Part shown: positions 24,392 through 33,010 of the stretch, piece by piece
Numbering within the stretch: the stretch's first letter is position 1
Layout of the letters: each line of letters starts with the position of its first letter
Origin: Catenovulum sediminis
Lineage (GTDB): Bacteria; Pseudomonadota; Gammaproteobacteria; Enterobacterales; Alteromonadaceae
Assembly: GCF_007289895.1 (NCBI RefSeq)
Contig: NZ_CP041660.1
Location: forward strand, 930,001-994,000
Reading direction: 5' to 3'
DNA length: 64,000 bases
Made by a program: the position numbers and the translations under genes
Notes under the pieces: model-generated
The model's input: only the letters and a program-made list of their open reading frames with translations
Told to the model about the DNA's origin: nothing
Databases searched by the model: none

Positions 24392-24886
24392 TTATGCAGA
24401 TTGTGTCTGCAAATAATCGATAGCCTGATTAACGACACTGTCGATGCTATTTTTAACATCAACAATGAGACCATAGTCTGGCGACTCAAAAGTCGACAGT
24501 TGCGACGCCAAAATACGGCCGTCAAAAAAGTGATTATGTCTGTTATTAATGCGCTCAGATAACAGCTCAAAACTGCCGGTAAGTATGATCCACTGCAATG
24601 GCTGTTGTGATTTGCTGGCTAAACATTCGCGATATACTTCTTTTAATGCCGAGCAAGCCAACACAGCACCGCCCTTGGATTCATATTCTGCCAACAGCTC
24701 AGCCAGCTCACATAACCATGGCCAACGATCAGCATCGGTTAATGGTGTGCCATGGCGCATTTTTGTAATATTGGATTCTGGATGAAAATCATCGGCATCA
24801 AAAAATGGCAAATTAATTTGCTCTGCCAATTTTTGACCAATTGTTGATTTACCCGTACCAGAGACCCCAGCAACAACAATTAACAT
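24392..24886 (-). CDS. gntK: gluconokinase
   Basis: 164 residues, full length for the GntK family. The Walker A motif GVSGTGKST is at residues 7-15, followed by FFDADDFHPESNITKMRHGTPL, which is the characteristic gluconate-binding stretch, and DADRWPWL. C-terminal NNRHNHFFDGRILASQLSTFE matches the lid and end region of gluconokinases. It would phosphorylate D-gluconate to 6-phosphogluconate in the cytoplasm, feeding the Entner-Doudoroff pathway. It sits between the transporter and the PL6 lyase in an alginate locus, where a PfkB-type KDG kinase would be expected; none is in the window. Whether it acts on gluconate or another hexonate here is open. Confidence 0.9.
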   Translation of the reverse strand: MLIVVAGVSGTGKSTIGQKLAEQINLPFFDADDFHPESNITKMRHGTPLTDADRWPWLCELAELLAEYESKGGAVLACSALKEVYRECLASKSQQPLQWIILTGSFELLSERINNRHNHFFDGRILASQLSTFESPDYGLIVDVKNSIDSVVNQAIDYLQTQSA

Positions 24887-24974
24887 TGGAAAACTCTCTT
24901 AGAATTTTACATTAAGTTGAATTTGCGCTCGTTCATTCGGTTATAGTAATAGTGAACCTCAGTTAAATTAGGCC

Positions 24975-26222
24975 TTAACTAAATTGACCTACAATGGCCA
25001 CCACCCCATTGATTGAAATCGCAATCGCAAACAATAGCGCAAATACCAGAATCACATTAAGCGACTTGCCCGCTACATGTTCTTTCATCAAACTTTTATT
25101 ATTGATGATCGATAAAATTCCAATAATGACTAAAGGCAAAACAAAAACATTAAACACCTGAGTTAAAATTTGTCCTTTAATCGGATTAAAACCAAACACT
25201 GGGATAGTTAATGCCAATACACATGCAACACCCGTGATAACCCTGAATTGAGTTGAGCGAGTATCTAATTTCCCCGAGCGATAATCAGCCACCAATAAAG
25301 GAGCAATAAGTAAACACGGGAATACCGACGATAAACCGGCCGCTAACGTGCCAAAAAAGAATACGGTTAATGCGGTTTTACCGGCTATCGGTTCAAGCGC
25401 GTTTACCATATCTAACACATGGGTGATTTTGCTGCCTTGGTGATACAAAGCGCCATGCGCAACTGCCATAACAGATGCACTGATAATAAAAACCAAAGCG
25501 GCGGCGACAAAGGCATCTTTTTTCTGCTGTTGCTGATGAGCCATATTCCAACCTTTCCCCTGAATAAATAAGGGTCGAGAAAGAAAAGTAGCGGCGGCCA
25601 TCGTAGTGCCAACAAATGCGGCAACCATCATTTTCCCGCCTTCAACTTCTGGGATCGTCGGCACAAAACCGGCAACCACTTCAGACGGTAACGGATGTAC
25701 GATAAACAGCGAAAATACAAACGAAATCCCCATACAGGAGACAAACATCACCAGAATTTTTTCAAACAACGAGTACTTACCAATCAACATGATGGCATAC
25801 ATAGTTGCAATCACAGTGACGGCGATCGCCAACACCGTTTGATATTTATAGTCGACAAGGGAGGGAGAATACAAAGCCAGCATTTCAAAAATAATGTTAG
25901 ATGAAATCCCCAGGATCCCCATCAAAGAATTCCATTGGCCGAAGGTCACGCCAATAATAATCATAATGGCAATTGGCTTACCAAGTTTTAGATGTTGTTT
26001 AAAACTGTAAAGTGCGGTTTTGCCGGTAACAATGGCAAAGTTACCATATGCGTAAATCAGTGCCCCCGAAAACAAACAACTTAAAAACAAAACCCACAAC
26101 AGTTGCATTCCATAGTTACTACCGGCAACGATCATCGACGTTACGCTGCCCGTACCTATGGTATAACCGATTGCGAAAAACGCAGGGCCAAAACTCATAA
26201 TCTTTTTAAAAATTGATGGCAT
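24975..26222 (-). CDS. Nramp-fold transporter without canonical metal-binding motifs
   Basis: 415 residues from ATG 26222; this start has GAGG six bases upstream, whereas the ATG at 26246 has none. About eleven hydrophobic segments are visible. The overall pattern (FGPAFFAIGYTIGTGSV at the start, VGTTMAAATFLSRPLFIQ in the middle) fits the Nramp superfamily. The usual TM1 DPGN metal site is replaced by a GYTIGTGS stretch, and the TM6 MPH motif is absent. This subgroup therefore probably does not carry Mn or Fe in the usual way. It lies 18-42 bases after the SDR gene in a uronate/alginate operon, which suggests an organic-acid or sugar-acid substrate, but this is inference. Inner membrane. Confidence 0.75.
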   Translation of the reverse strand: MPSIFKKIMSFGPAFFAIGYTIGTGSVTSMIVAGSNYGMQLLWVLFLSCLFSGALIYAYGNFAIVTGKTALYSFKQHLKLGKPIAIMIIIGVTFGQWNSLMGILGISSNIIFEMLALYSPSLVDYKYQTVLAIAVTVIATMYAIMLIGKYSLFEKILVMFVSCMGISFVFSLFIVHPLPSEVVAGFVPTIPEVEGGKMMVAAFVGTTMAAATFLSRPLFIQGKGWNMAHQQQQKKDAFVAAALVFIISASVMAVAHGALYHQGSKITHVLDMVNALEPIAGKTALTVFFFGTLAAGLSSVFPCLLIAPLLVADYRSGKLDTRSTQFRVITGVACVLALTIPVFGFNPIKGQILTQVFNVFVLPLVIIGILSIINNKSLMKEHVAGKSLNVILVFALLFAIAISINGVVAIVGQFS

Positions 26223-26264
26223 ATCAAACCTCAATAATCGTTGCATTTAATATATAAATGGCCT

Positions 26265-27032
26265 TTAAGCCATATATACACCACCGTTAATATCAATTGT
26301 TGCCCCCGTTATAAAACCATTATATTCAGAAGCTAAAAATACAACGGCTCTGGCAACATCAAATGGATTACCGGCCCGTTTCAACGGAATTTCACCGATG
26401 GTTTTATTGGCTGATTCGTCCGTTGTATGAGTTGCATGAAAACGCGTACCTAAAATTAAACCGGGTGCAATTGCATTGACCCGAATCTGATGTTCAGCAA
26501 GCTCTGACGCCAAAGAACGGCTGAAGGTTAGTACCGCACCTTTTGATGTGGAGTACGCCAAGGAACCCGCATGACCACCTTTTCGCCCGGCTAAAGAAGA
26601 AAGATTGACAATTGACGCGCCATCTTGCGCTTTTTTCAATAACGGTAATAACGCTCGGCTTACCATCATCATAGACGTTAAGTTGACCGCCATCACCTTT
26701 TCCCAAAATTCATTTTTAACGGAATCAAGCGCATAGCGTTCTACTAAGTCACCTGTGTTATTAACCAACACATCTAGCGCACCAACTTGCGCTGCAACCT
26801 TTTGCGCAAATTCATTAACCGAAGTTTCAGCGGTTAAATCTGCCTGCAACGGAATAATTTTACCCACCCCAGCTTCTGAAACTTCATTTTGCAAAACTTC
26901 AACCGCTTCTTTCGAACGATAGTAGTGAACAATCACATTTGCACCTTGTGCAGCCAGCGCTGCGGAGATCGCACCACCAATACCACTAGCGCCACCGGTC
27001 ACCAATACATTTTTACCAACGAGTGTATTCAT
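26265..27032 (-). CDS. SDR-family oxidoreductase of the alginate locus
   Basis: 255 residues, classical short-chain dehydrogenase length. Cofactor motif TGGASGIGG at about 12-20, NNTG at about 91, catalytic Ser in NLSSLAG, and Tyr/Lys in AYSTSKG, then the C-terminal GATIDINGG. An HYYRS stretch after beta-2 suggests NADPH preference. In alginate loci such SDRs can reduce the unsaturated-uronate product DEH to 2-keto-3-deoxygluconate, as the Sphingomonas A1-R enzyme does. With a gluconokinase downstream, a ketogluconate reductase (IdnO-like) is an alternative. First gene of the minus-strand unit; a TTGACA promoter and a LacI-type operator are upstream. Confidence 0.85.
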   Translation of the reverse strand: MNTLVGKNVLVTGGASGIGGAISAALAAQGANVIVHYYRSKEAVEVLQNEVSEAGVGKIIPLQADLTAETSVNEFAQKVAAQVGALDVLVNNTGDLVERYALDSVKNEFWEKVMAVNLTSMMMVSRALLPLLKKAQDGASIVNLSSLAGRKGGHAGSLAYSTSKGAVLTFSRSLASELAEHQIRVNAIAPGLILGTRFHATHTTDESANKTIGEIPLKRAGNPFDVARAVVFLASEYNGFITGATIDINGGVYMA

Positions 27033-27141
27033 TTTATTACCTTAAAATTCATGTATTTATTCAATATTTTCAGGATAAATCGCGTCATACCTTTGATATA
27101 ACAACGACCTTTAAATCAGCTTTCAAACCTCAAAAACAAAA

Positions 27142-27155
27142 CTAAACCGTTTTAG
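27142..27155. promoter_or_regulatory. LacI-type operator upstream of the SDR operon
   Basis: The 14-mer CTAAACCGTTTTAG is an imperfect palindrome with a central CG, as LacI-family operators have. It lies directly downstream of the -10 element of the SDR promoter, where bound repressor would block transcription start. The same motif occurs twice upstream of the TonB receptor gene. Confidence 0.7.
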
Positions 27156-27163
27156 CTAAATTC

Positions 27164-27191
27164 AATTTATCACGAGAAATTTACTTGTCAA
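27164..27191 (-). promoter_or_regulatory. sigma-70 promoter of the SDR operon
   Basis: On the minus strand a perfect -35 TTGACA (27191-27186) and a -10 TAAATT (27169-27164) are separated by 16 bases. The transcription start would fall inside or next to the operator at 27142-27155. Confidence 0.65.
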
Positions 27192-27534
27192 CCCATTAAA
27201 ATATGCAAAAAACAGCAAAACTACACTAATATTTTACATTTAACGGTTTATCCATTTACTAAATACCATGCAGTTTTTGTATGAATACCCAAGTACGATA
27301 GACAAGGTACAAACCACAATCTGCACTTTATCTCGGTGTGTGTTTTTAACAATTCAAAATTCACCCAACACTCAAAGCACAATAAAAAATAAATTAATAA
27401 CAACAAAAACAACAAGTTAAACTATTTTTATAAAAAATAGTGATATTTTTATTGAACAATAGATTGATCTTAATTTCATTTTATGTGAATGTAATGTTAA
27501 CCCTAAGGGCATCTGGGTTATTGGCAACAAAAAG
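27192..27534. other. AT-rich divergent intergenic region, no gene seen
   Basis: This stretch between the SDR promoter and the TonB receptor operators is very AT-rich. No open frame is supported. One further partial operator-like half site (AACGGTTTA near 27242) is visible. Confidence 0.5.
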
Positions 27535-27586
27535 ATAAACCGATTTAGTTGTTAAAATTTTTTAAATCCAGACTAAACCGATTTAG
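27535..27586. promoter_or_regulatory. two LacI-type operators upstream of the TonB receptor
   Basis: Site 1 is ATAAACCGATTTAGTT at 27535-27550 and site 2 is CTAAACCGATTTAG at 27573-27586. Both match the SDR-side site (CTAAACCGTTTTAG) and have the central CG of LacI-family operators. Their centres are 38 bp apart. The likely regulator is the LacI-family protein at 31926-32954. Confidence 0.75.
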
Positions 27587-27684
27587 TTGCAAATTAATTG
27601 TCCAAGAACACTTGGTATTTAACTTCAATGTTGTAGCAGAAGCTTACGAGTGTTTAGCAGGCTCACTACTTGGAGACACAAAAC

Positions 27685-30585
27685 ATGAACAAAAAATTAT
27701 CTAAACTAACCCTAGCAATTTTATCTGCATCAACAATGGGATTGCCTTTAATGGCACAAGCTCAAGATGCACAAAATGAAAACGTAGAAGTTATCGAAGT
27801 AAAAGGTTTAGCTGGCAGTATGGCTGAATCAGCTCGGCAAAAACGCTTTAATACGCGCATTGTAGATGCGGTCGTGGCTGAAGACATTGGCAAACTACCA
27901 GATAATAATATTGCAGAAGCGCTGCAACGTATTACCGGGGTATCCATTAGCTCAAATTTTGGTGTCGGCGAGTCTGTCACCATTCGTGGTATTTCACAAA
28001 ACCGGGTTGAACTTAATGGTCGTTCAACTTCTGGCAGTGGCCGCGGCGGCATCAGCTTAGAGGATTTTCCTTCTACCTTTTTAAAAACCGTAGAAGTGAT
28101 TAAATCACCTACGCCGGAAATGATAGAAGGTGCTCTGGGCGGTACCATTAATATGAAAACCGTTCGCCCACTTGAATTAAAAGAACCACTGGTCGCTTTT
28201 ACTTTAGATGCTGAATATGCCGATAAAACCGAAAACTGGGCACCCCGCTTTAACATATCAGCAGGCACAAACTGGGATCTAGGTGATGCGGGTTCATTTG
28301 GTGCGTCCGCCATTCTAGCCATACAAGACAGAACTTTACGCCGCGATGAATTTTTTAACCTAGTGACCCCAACAGAATTAGATTTAGACGGCGACGGCAT
28401 CAGCGAACAAGCCAACAATGCAGGCGGTAACTTTTTAGTCCGAAGCCAGAATACCGCTGAACAAAAAACAGAAAAACGCGACCGCACCGCATACGGTATC
28501 TCATTGCAGTGGGCACCAAAAGAGTTAGAAGGCTTTGTCTATTTAGATATCAATGCAACCGAACTGGACGGTGGACAAGAAGCCTACTCAGTACTCAATG
28601 ACAGCAAAGATTATTCTGATTTAGTACTCAACAGTGCATACGGTGACAACCACGGCCAATTACATAACTTTGGCTCGGGCAGTGTTTTTGTGCAACCCAA
28701 AACCTGGGCAGATTTTACCACCAATGAATCGACTTCAAACGCGCTTGGGGGCGAATTTCAGTTAACAGATCAACTGAAAGTATCCGGCGAAGTGGCTTAC
28801 ACTAAATCGGAAGCCTTACGCACCAAATCAGAATTTAATTTACGCCCCATTTCGCGTGAACAATACGAAGCAGACGGTACAATTACAGAACATTTGTTTA
28901 CCATTACCATGACACAAGAGGGTGATAAAGTACCTGGTATCGCCTTCTCAGACTCTGATGCCTTGTTAAATCCAGATAATTTGGCCATTCGCCAATTTAC
29001 CCACCAAAGATATACGATAGATAATGAAGAAACTGCGATACGGCTCGACCTTGAATACAGCGAACCTTTTGGCATCGCATTTATCCGCTCTGTCAAAGCC
29101 GGTGTGCGCACAACAGATAGAGACTACGAACTGGACAGACATGATTTACGCAACAATGGCAGCGAGCTGAAAAACCTGCAAACCAGTGTTTCATACAATG
29201 GGGTTGTGCGACCAACCTGGGCCGACGAATTTGATGACGCATACGGCGGATTTAAAGAAATTAACCACGCAAATTCATTTGAACAAAACGGCATTTCCGG
29301 CAATAACGCCCTAACCCATTACTGGGTATACGATGGTGCATTGTTAGCGTACGACATTAATGGTACTTACGACAGAGTTAAACAAATGTTAGATGGCAGT
29401 AGCCATGCATTAACCGGCAGCTTAGACGACAACATGGTTCGCAATACAGGTTCATACGCTAACATCAATGAAAAAACGCAAGCCTTGTATACTCAGTTTA
29501 ATTTAGATTTTGATTATATTACCGCAGTAGTAGGCGCACGTTATGTTGCAACAGAACTGGTTTCAAATACCTATGATGAAACAGGCCAGTATGACTATTC
29601 TGACTTTTTACCTAGCTTAAACCTAAGCTATAACCTAAGTGATGAAACCATCTTGCGTTTTGCTGCGGCAAAAGTTATGCGCCGCGCCGACTTTGGCGAA
29701 TTAAGCCCTGCCCTAAGTGTCGATAACTCACTGGTAACGGGGACTCAAGGTTCGTATAAATTAGACCCTTACCGTGTTACTCAATATGACTTCTCAGCTG
29801 AGCATTATTTTGCCAATGGGGGGATGGCCTCCGCTGCGATTTTCTATAAAGATGTACAATCTTTTACCGTTAGCAGCAGCTCATGTGTTGCCGATCCGGA
29901 TACTATCACAGGGCAAAACGTAACAGAATACGTCAATGTTTGTTTGTTGGATACAGCCGGCGTGAGCCAATCTGACGTAACATACGCAACCGGCAACCAA
30001 GATTTAGCCTATGTTGAAGCGCAGCGCGATGCCGGCTTGACCGGTATTGTAATAGATACCGACGTGAACGGCGGCAGCGGTGAAGTTGTCGGTTTAGAAT
30101 TAGCGTACCAGCAACAATTAGACTTTATTCCAGGTTTAGGTTTTGCAACTAACTACACCTATGCCGACAGTGAACAACCTGATGGCAACCCGCTACTGAA
30201 TATCTCAAACCATACCTTCAATGGTCAGATTTACTGGGAAAGTGATGGTATTCAGCTGCGTGTCGCCTATAACTGGCGTGACAAATATCTAGATAGCCAA
30301 GATGAAAAACGTGTTCGTCCAGTCGGTGCACTTGCCACTGGTATATACAACCGAACCGATCCGGATGCCCCTTTCTTTGACCCAACATTAGGGAATAACT
30401 ATCGGGATTCACGTGGTCAGTTCGACGTTTCTGCCAGCTACGATGTCAATGAACATTTCACCGTGATAGCGAATGCCGTTAACTTAACAGGTGAGCCAAT
30501 TCGTCAAGTCACCGAGCTTGACAGCCCTTGGTTATACAGTGAAGCCGATCGCCGCATTACCTTTGGTGTACGCGGTAAGTTTTAA
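27685..30585 (+). CDS. TonB-dependent receptor of the alginate locus
   Basis: 966 residues from ATG 27685, chosen because GGAG lies nine bases upstream; the frame is open back to a TTG at 27670. A signal peptide ends near AQAQ (about 27). The plug domain has LPDNNIAEALQRITGVSI and VTIRGI, and the long remainder is a TonB-receptor beta-barrel ending in a terminal Phe (RITFGVRGKF), as required for Bam-dependent insertion. It belongs to the large-barrel receptors used for polysaccharide fragments and should import alginate oligosaccharides across the outer membrane, judged from flanking lyases. A terminator follows at 30600. The operators upstream indicate control by the local LacI regulator. 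Confidence 0.93.
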   Translation: MNKKLSKLTLAILSASTMGLPLMAQAQDAQNENVEVIEVKGLAGSMAESARQKRFNTRIVDAVVAEDIGKLPDNNIAEALQRITGVSISSNFGVGESVTIRGISQNRVELNGRSTSGSGRGGISLEDFPSTFLKTVEVIKSPTPEMIEGALGGTINMKTVRPLELKEPLVAFTLDAEYADKTENWAPRFNISAGTNWDLGDAGSFGASAILAIQDRTLRRDEFFNLVTPTELDLDGDGISEQANNAGGNFLVRSQNTAEQKTEKRDRTAYGISLQWAPKELEGFVYLDINATELDGGQEAYSVLNDSKDYSDLVLNSAYGDNHGQLHNFGSGSVFVQPKTWADFTTNESTSNALGGEFQLTDQLKVSGEVAYTKSEALRTKSEFNLRPISREQYEADGTITEHLFTITMTQEGDKVPGIAFSDSDALLNPDNLAIRQFTHQRYTIDNEETAIRLDLEYSEPFGIAFIRSVKAGVRTTDRDYELDRHDLRNNGSELKNLQTSVSYNGVVRPTWADEFDDAYGGFKEINHANSFEQNGISGNNALTHYWVYDGALLAYDINGTYDRVKQMLDGSSHALTGSLDDNMVRNTGSYANINEKTQALYTQFNLDFDYITAVVGARYVATELVSNTYDETGQYDYSDFLPSLNLSYNLSDETILRFAAAKVMRRADFGELSPALSVDNSLVTGTQGSYKLDPYRVTQYDFSAEHYFANGGMASAAIFYKDVQSFTVSSSSCVADPDTITGQNVTEYVNVCLLDTAGVSQSDVTYATGNQDLAYVEAQRDAGLTGIVIDTDVNGGSGEVVGLELAYQQQLDFIPGLGFATNYTYADSEQPDGNPLLNISNHTFNGQIYWESDGIQLRVAYNWRDKYLDSQDEKRVRPVGALATGIYNRTDPDAPFFDPTLGNNYRDSRGQFDVSASYDVNEHFTVIANAVNLTGEPIRQVTELDSPWLYSEADRRITFGVRGKF

Positions 30586-30599
30586 CCACAATTTTTAGT

Positions 30600-30656
30600 A
30601 AAAATCTGGGAGGTAGGCTTCCCCCCCTTGTCTTGCCTCCTGGATTTTTGCTTTTT
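30600..30656 (+). terminator. rho-independent terminator after the TonB receptor gene
   Basis: The arms AAAAATC..GGAGG (30600-30613) and CCTCC..GATTTTT (30636-30649) pair around a C-rich loop, followed by more T residues. It begins 14 bases after the stop codon. The PL7 gene downstream then needs its own promoter or readthrough. Confidence 0.75.
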
Positions 30657-30711
30657 CTCTGTCGCCATTCACAACCTGTTGTTGTAAGCCAAGTTAAATG
30701 GAGCACAAAAA

Positions 30712-31809
30712 ATGATTACATTAAAGCAAACACGCCTTGCCTGTATGGCAACGGTCACCGGACTGATTAGCTTAACAGCCTGTACAAGTCATACTGCTGA
30801 ACCGACAAACACAGCTTTATCTGCCAGTACTGCAAGCGCGACCAGCAAAACCAGTAGCGCACACAAAACACCCGGACAGGTTTTTGACCTGAGTAAATGG
30901 AATTTAACCATCCCACTCGATTTAGACCAAAGTGGCAATGCCGACACCATCAGTGCCAAAGATTTAGCAAGCTATCAAATTGCCAACTATTTTTATCTGG
31001 ATGACAACCAACATATGGTTTTTGCATCGCCGAATAAAGCGATTACCACCCCGAATTCAACCAACACTCGCAGCGAATTGAGACAGGTATTTGACGAAGA
31101 TACAGATGACAAAGTCGGTGAGCGTAACCCGAAAAGTTATTTTGCGCTAGCTTCACACCCGCAAGCAAAACAATTTGCCTCGGTGGGCGCACGCATGGAA
31201 GCCAGCTTAAAAGTTAATCATGTTTCTTTAAATGCTAAATATGCCGACAAACCACCTGCCTATTCTGTTGTGGTTGGACAAATTCATGCTGGCAAGTTAG
31301 ACGAGATAAAAGAAGAAGGCTCAGGTTTTGGCTGGGGCAATGAGCCACTTAAAATTTATTACAAAAAATTTCCGCATCATGCAACTGGCTCGGTATTTTG
31401 GAATTATGAACGAAATCTAGTCAAAGATGATCCCAACCGTATCGATATTGATTACCCAGTATGGGGCCATGGTTGGGAAAGTGATGAAGATCCGGGTGCA
31501 AAAGGCATTGCATTGGGTGAAGAGTTTAGTTACATCGTAAACGTATATGGCGATACTATGTACTTGGAATTTTCATCAGAAAATCATCCGACGGTTAAAC
31601 ACAAAATAAATTTAGCGAATAATCAAGATGCAAACGGCGATATTGATCAGTATGATCATCCGCAAGGTTACTTAAAAGACTGGTTATTTTTTAAAGCCGG
31701 TGCATACAACCAGTGCAGCACCAAAGATGCCCCAGCTTTCGCTACCCTGCGTGTCCTGGGACGGGCGACTGGCAAACCGATAAAGCAGATGGCAATTATA
31801 CCAGCGTAA
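30712..31809 (+). CDS. PL7 alginate lyase, lipoprotein
   Basis: 365 residues. The N-terminus has a lipobox LTAC at 21-24, so Cys24 should be lipidated and the enzyme anchored, probably in the outer membrane. A Ser/Thr-rich linker runs to about residue 55. The three PL7 signatures are present: RSELRQ at 120-125, QIH at 190-192, and FFKAGAYNQ near the C-terminus, covering the catalytic Gln, His and Tyr and the substrate-binding Arg. The QIH form is usually linked to activity on G-containing blocks. It would cut alginate endolytically at the cell surface and supply the TonB receptor encoded just upstream. ATG follows a GGAG ten bases upstream. Confidence 0.94.
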   Translation: MITLKQTRLACMATVTGLISLTACTSHTAEPTNTALSASTASATSKTSSAHKTPGQVFDLSKWNLTIPLDLDQSGNADTISAKDLASYQIANYFYLDDNQHMVFASPNKAITTPNSTNTRSELRQVFDEDTDDKVGERNPKSYFALASHPQAKQFASVGARMEASLKVNHVSLNAKYADKPPAYSVVVGQIHAGKLDEIKEEGSGFGWGNEPLKIYYKKFPHHATGSVFWNYERNLVKDDPNRIDIDYPVWGHGWESDEDPGAKGIALGEEFSYIVNVYGDTMYLEFSSENHPTVKHKINLANNQDANGDIDQYDHPQGYLKDWLFFKAGAYNQCSTKDAPAFATLRVLGRATGKPIKQMAIIPA

Positions 31810-31881
31810 CATTTTCACACTTGCAGCTTAGTGCGCCCAAAGCGATGACGGAATAACTGTGATATAAATTAAAACCAACTT

Positions 31882-31905
31882 CTGGCATCAGTTTACAGAT
31901 GCCAG
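31882..31905. other. perfect inverted repeat in front of the LacI gene
   Basis: CTGGCATC and GATGCCAG form an eight-base-pair perfect stem with an eight-base loop, 20 bases upstream of the lacI-family start codon. There is no T-run, so it is not a classical terminator. It could be an mRNA structure near the ribosome binding site or a protein site. Confidence 0.5.
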
Positions 31906-31925
31906 CAAGCAAGGTAGCAATATAA

Positions 31926-32954
31926 ATGAATAAAAAAGTAAGATTAATAGATGTAGCGACAAAAGCCGGTGTTTCAAAAAGCACGGCTTCACAATTTTTA
32001 AACGGACGTTTTGATTTTATGTCGTTAGAGACACGCTTGCGAATTCAAAAAGCAGTCGAAGAACTGAACTATGTGCCAAACAACATTGCGCGCAGCCTTA
32101 AAACCAATAAAACCCGCACGCTGGGTGTGATTGTTAGGGATATCTCAAGTAATTACACCGGGCAAGCAATTCGCGGTATGGACGATTATTGCAAAAATCA
32201 TGGTTATGATCTGATTATCTACAATACCGATTTTGACCCCAAAACAGAAGAAAGTGCCATTAAAGCACTCTGCCTGTTAAACGTTGACGGTATCGTTATT
32301 GCCTCGTGCGGAACCAATGCATCACTTATCGAAGAAACCTCGCGCAATACTGTGCCTGTCATTCAGTTTCAGTTAGAGCACGAAGATTGTGATACCAGTG
32401 TTGTGGTTGCCGACTATAAACGCGCCTCGTGTGAAGCGACCAAATACCTGCTGGAATTGGGCCACAAACAAATATGTTTTGTGACACAGCAGTTTGAAAC
32501 GGTGAAATCAAGACACGATAAGTTTCAGGGTTTTGTAGAAGCGCATAATAAGTTTAACCTGACGGTTAATGAAGATTTAATCGTTTACTGGAACCGGCAA
32601 ACAGGTTTACAGCGCTGTCCGCTTGAAATTTTAAAATCGGATACACCACCGACCGCATTTTTTACCCAGCAAATTGCCATTACCATTGATGTGTTAAAAA
32701 CATTAAACGATGCCGATATTAGCATTCCCGACCGTGTTTCGTTATTAGGCTTTGAAGAAATCCCGAATGCAGAGTTTTTTAAAGTGCCGATTACCGTTAT
32801 TAAACAGCAACCTTACGAAATTGGCGAAGAAGCAGCCCGGTTGCTGATTAATAAACTTAACCACCCCAAATCTTTTAATACTCGCATTCAAATACCTTGT
32901 GAATTGGTCACACGTGAATCCTGCGCCAGCCCGAGTGAAAAGCAACTTCGTTAG
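31926..32954 (+). CDS. LacI-family transcriptional regulator of the alginate locus
   Basis: 342 residues. N-terminal helix-turn-helix VRLIDVATKAGVSKSTASQFLNG (residues 5-27, in LacI-family form), hinge helix VPNNIARSLKT, then a periplasmic-binding-protein-like sensor domain starting at TLGVIVRDISSNY and ending in SLLGFEEIP and TVIKQQPYEIGEEAA. It should bind the CG-centred palindromes at 27142, 27535 and 27573 and release them on binding a catabolic intermediate; KDG-responsive regulators of this kind are known in uronate pathways. Ligand identity is inference. A ribosome binding site AAGG lies 11 bases upstream. The terminator at 32985 follows the stop. Confidence 0.92.
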   Translation: MNKKVRLIDVATKAGVSKSTASQFLNGRFDFMSLETRLRIQKAVEELNYVPNNIARSLKTNKTRTLGVIVRDISSNYTGQAIRGMDDYCKNHGYDLIIYNTDFDPKTEESAIKALCLLNVDGIVIASCGTNASLIEETSRNTVPVIQFQLEHEDCDTSVVVADYKRASCEATKYLLELGHKQICFVTQQFETVKSRHDKFQGFVEAHNKFNLTVNEDLIVYWNRQTGLQRCPLEILKSDTPPTAFFTQQIAITIDVLKTLNDADISIPDRVSLLGFEEIPNAEFFKVPITVIKQQPYEIGEEAARLLINKLNHPKSFNTRIQIPCELVTRESCASPSEKQLR

Positions 32955-32984
32955 CCAAAGATTTAACATGCACAGATTAAGATG

Positions 32985-33010
32985 AGGCGCTAACAGCGCC
33001 TTTCATTTTT
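32985..33010 (+). terminator. rho-independent terminator after the LacI gene
   Basis: Perfect seven-base-pair stem AGGCGCT/AGCGCCT with loop AAC, followed by TTCATTTTT. It lies between convergent genes. Confidence 0.85.

Noticed and set aside
27762-28487. 241-codon minus-strand frame
   Set aside because: It is the shadow of the TonB receptor gene, with Ser/Pro-rich meaningless composition.
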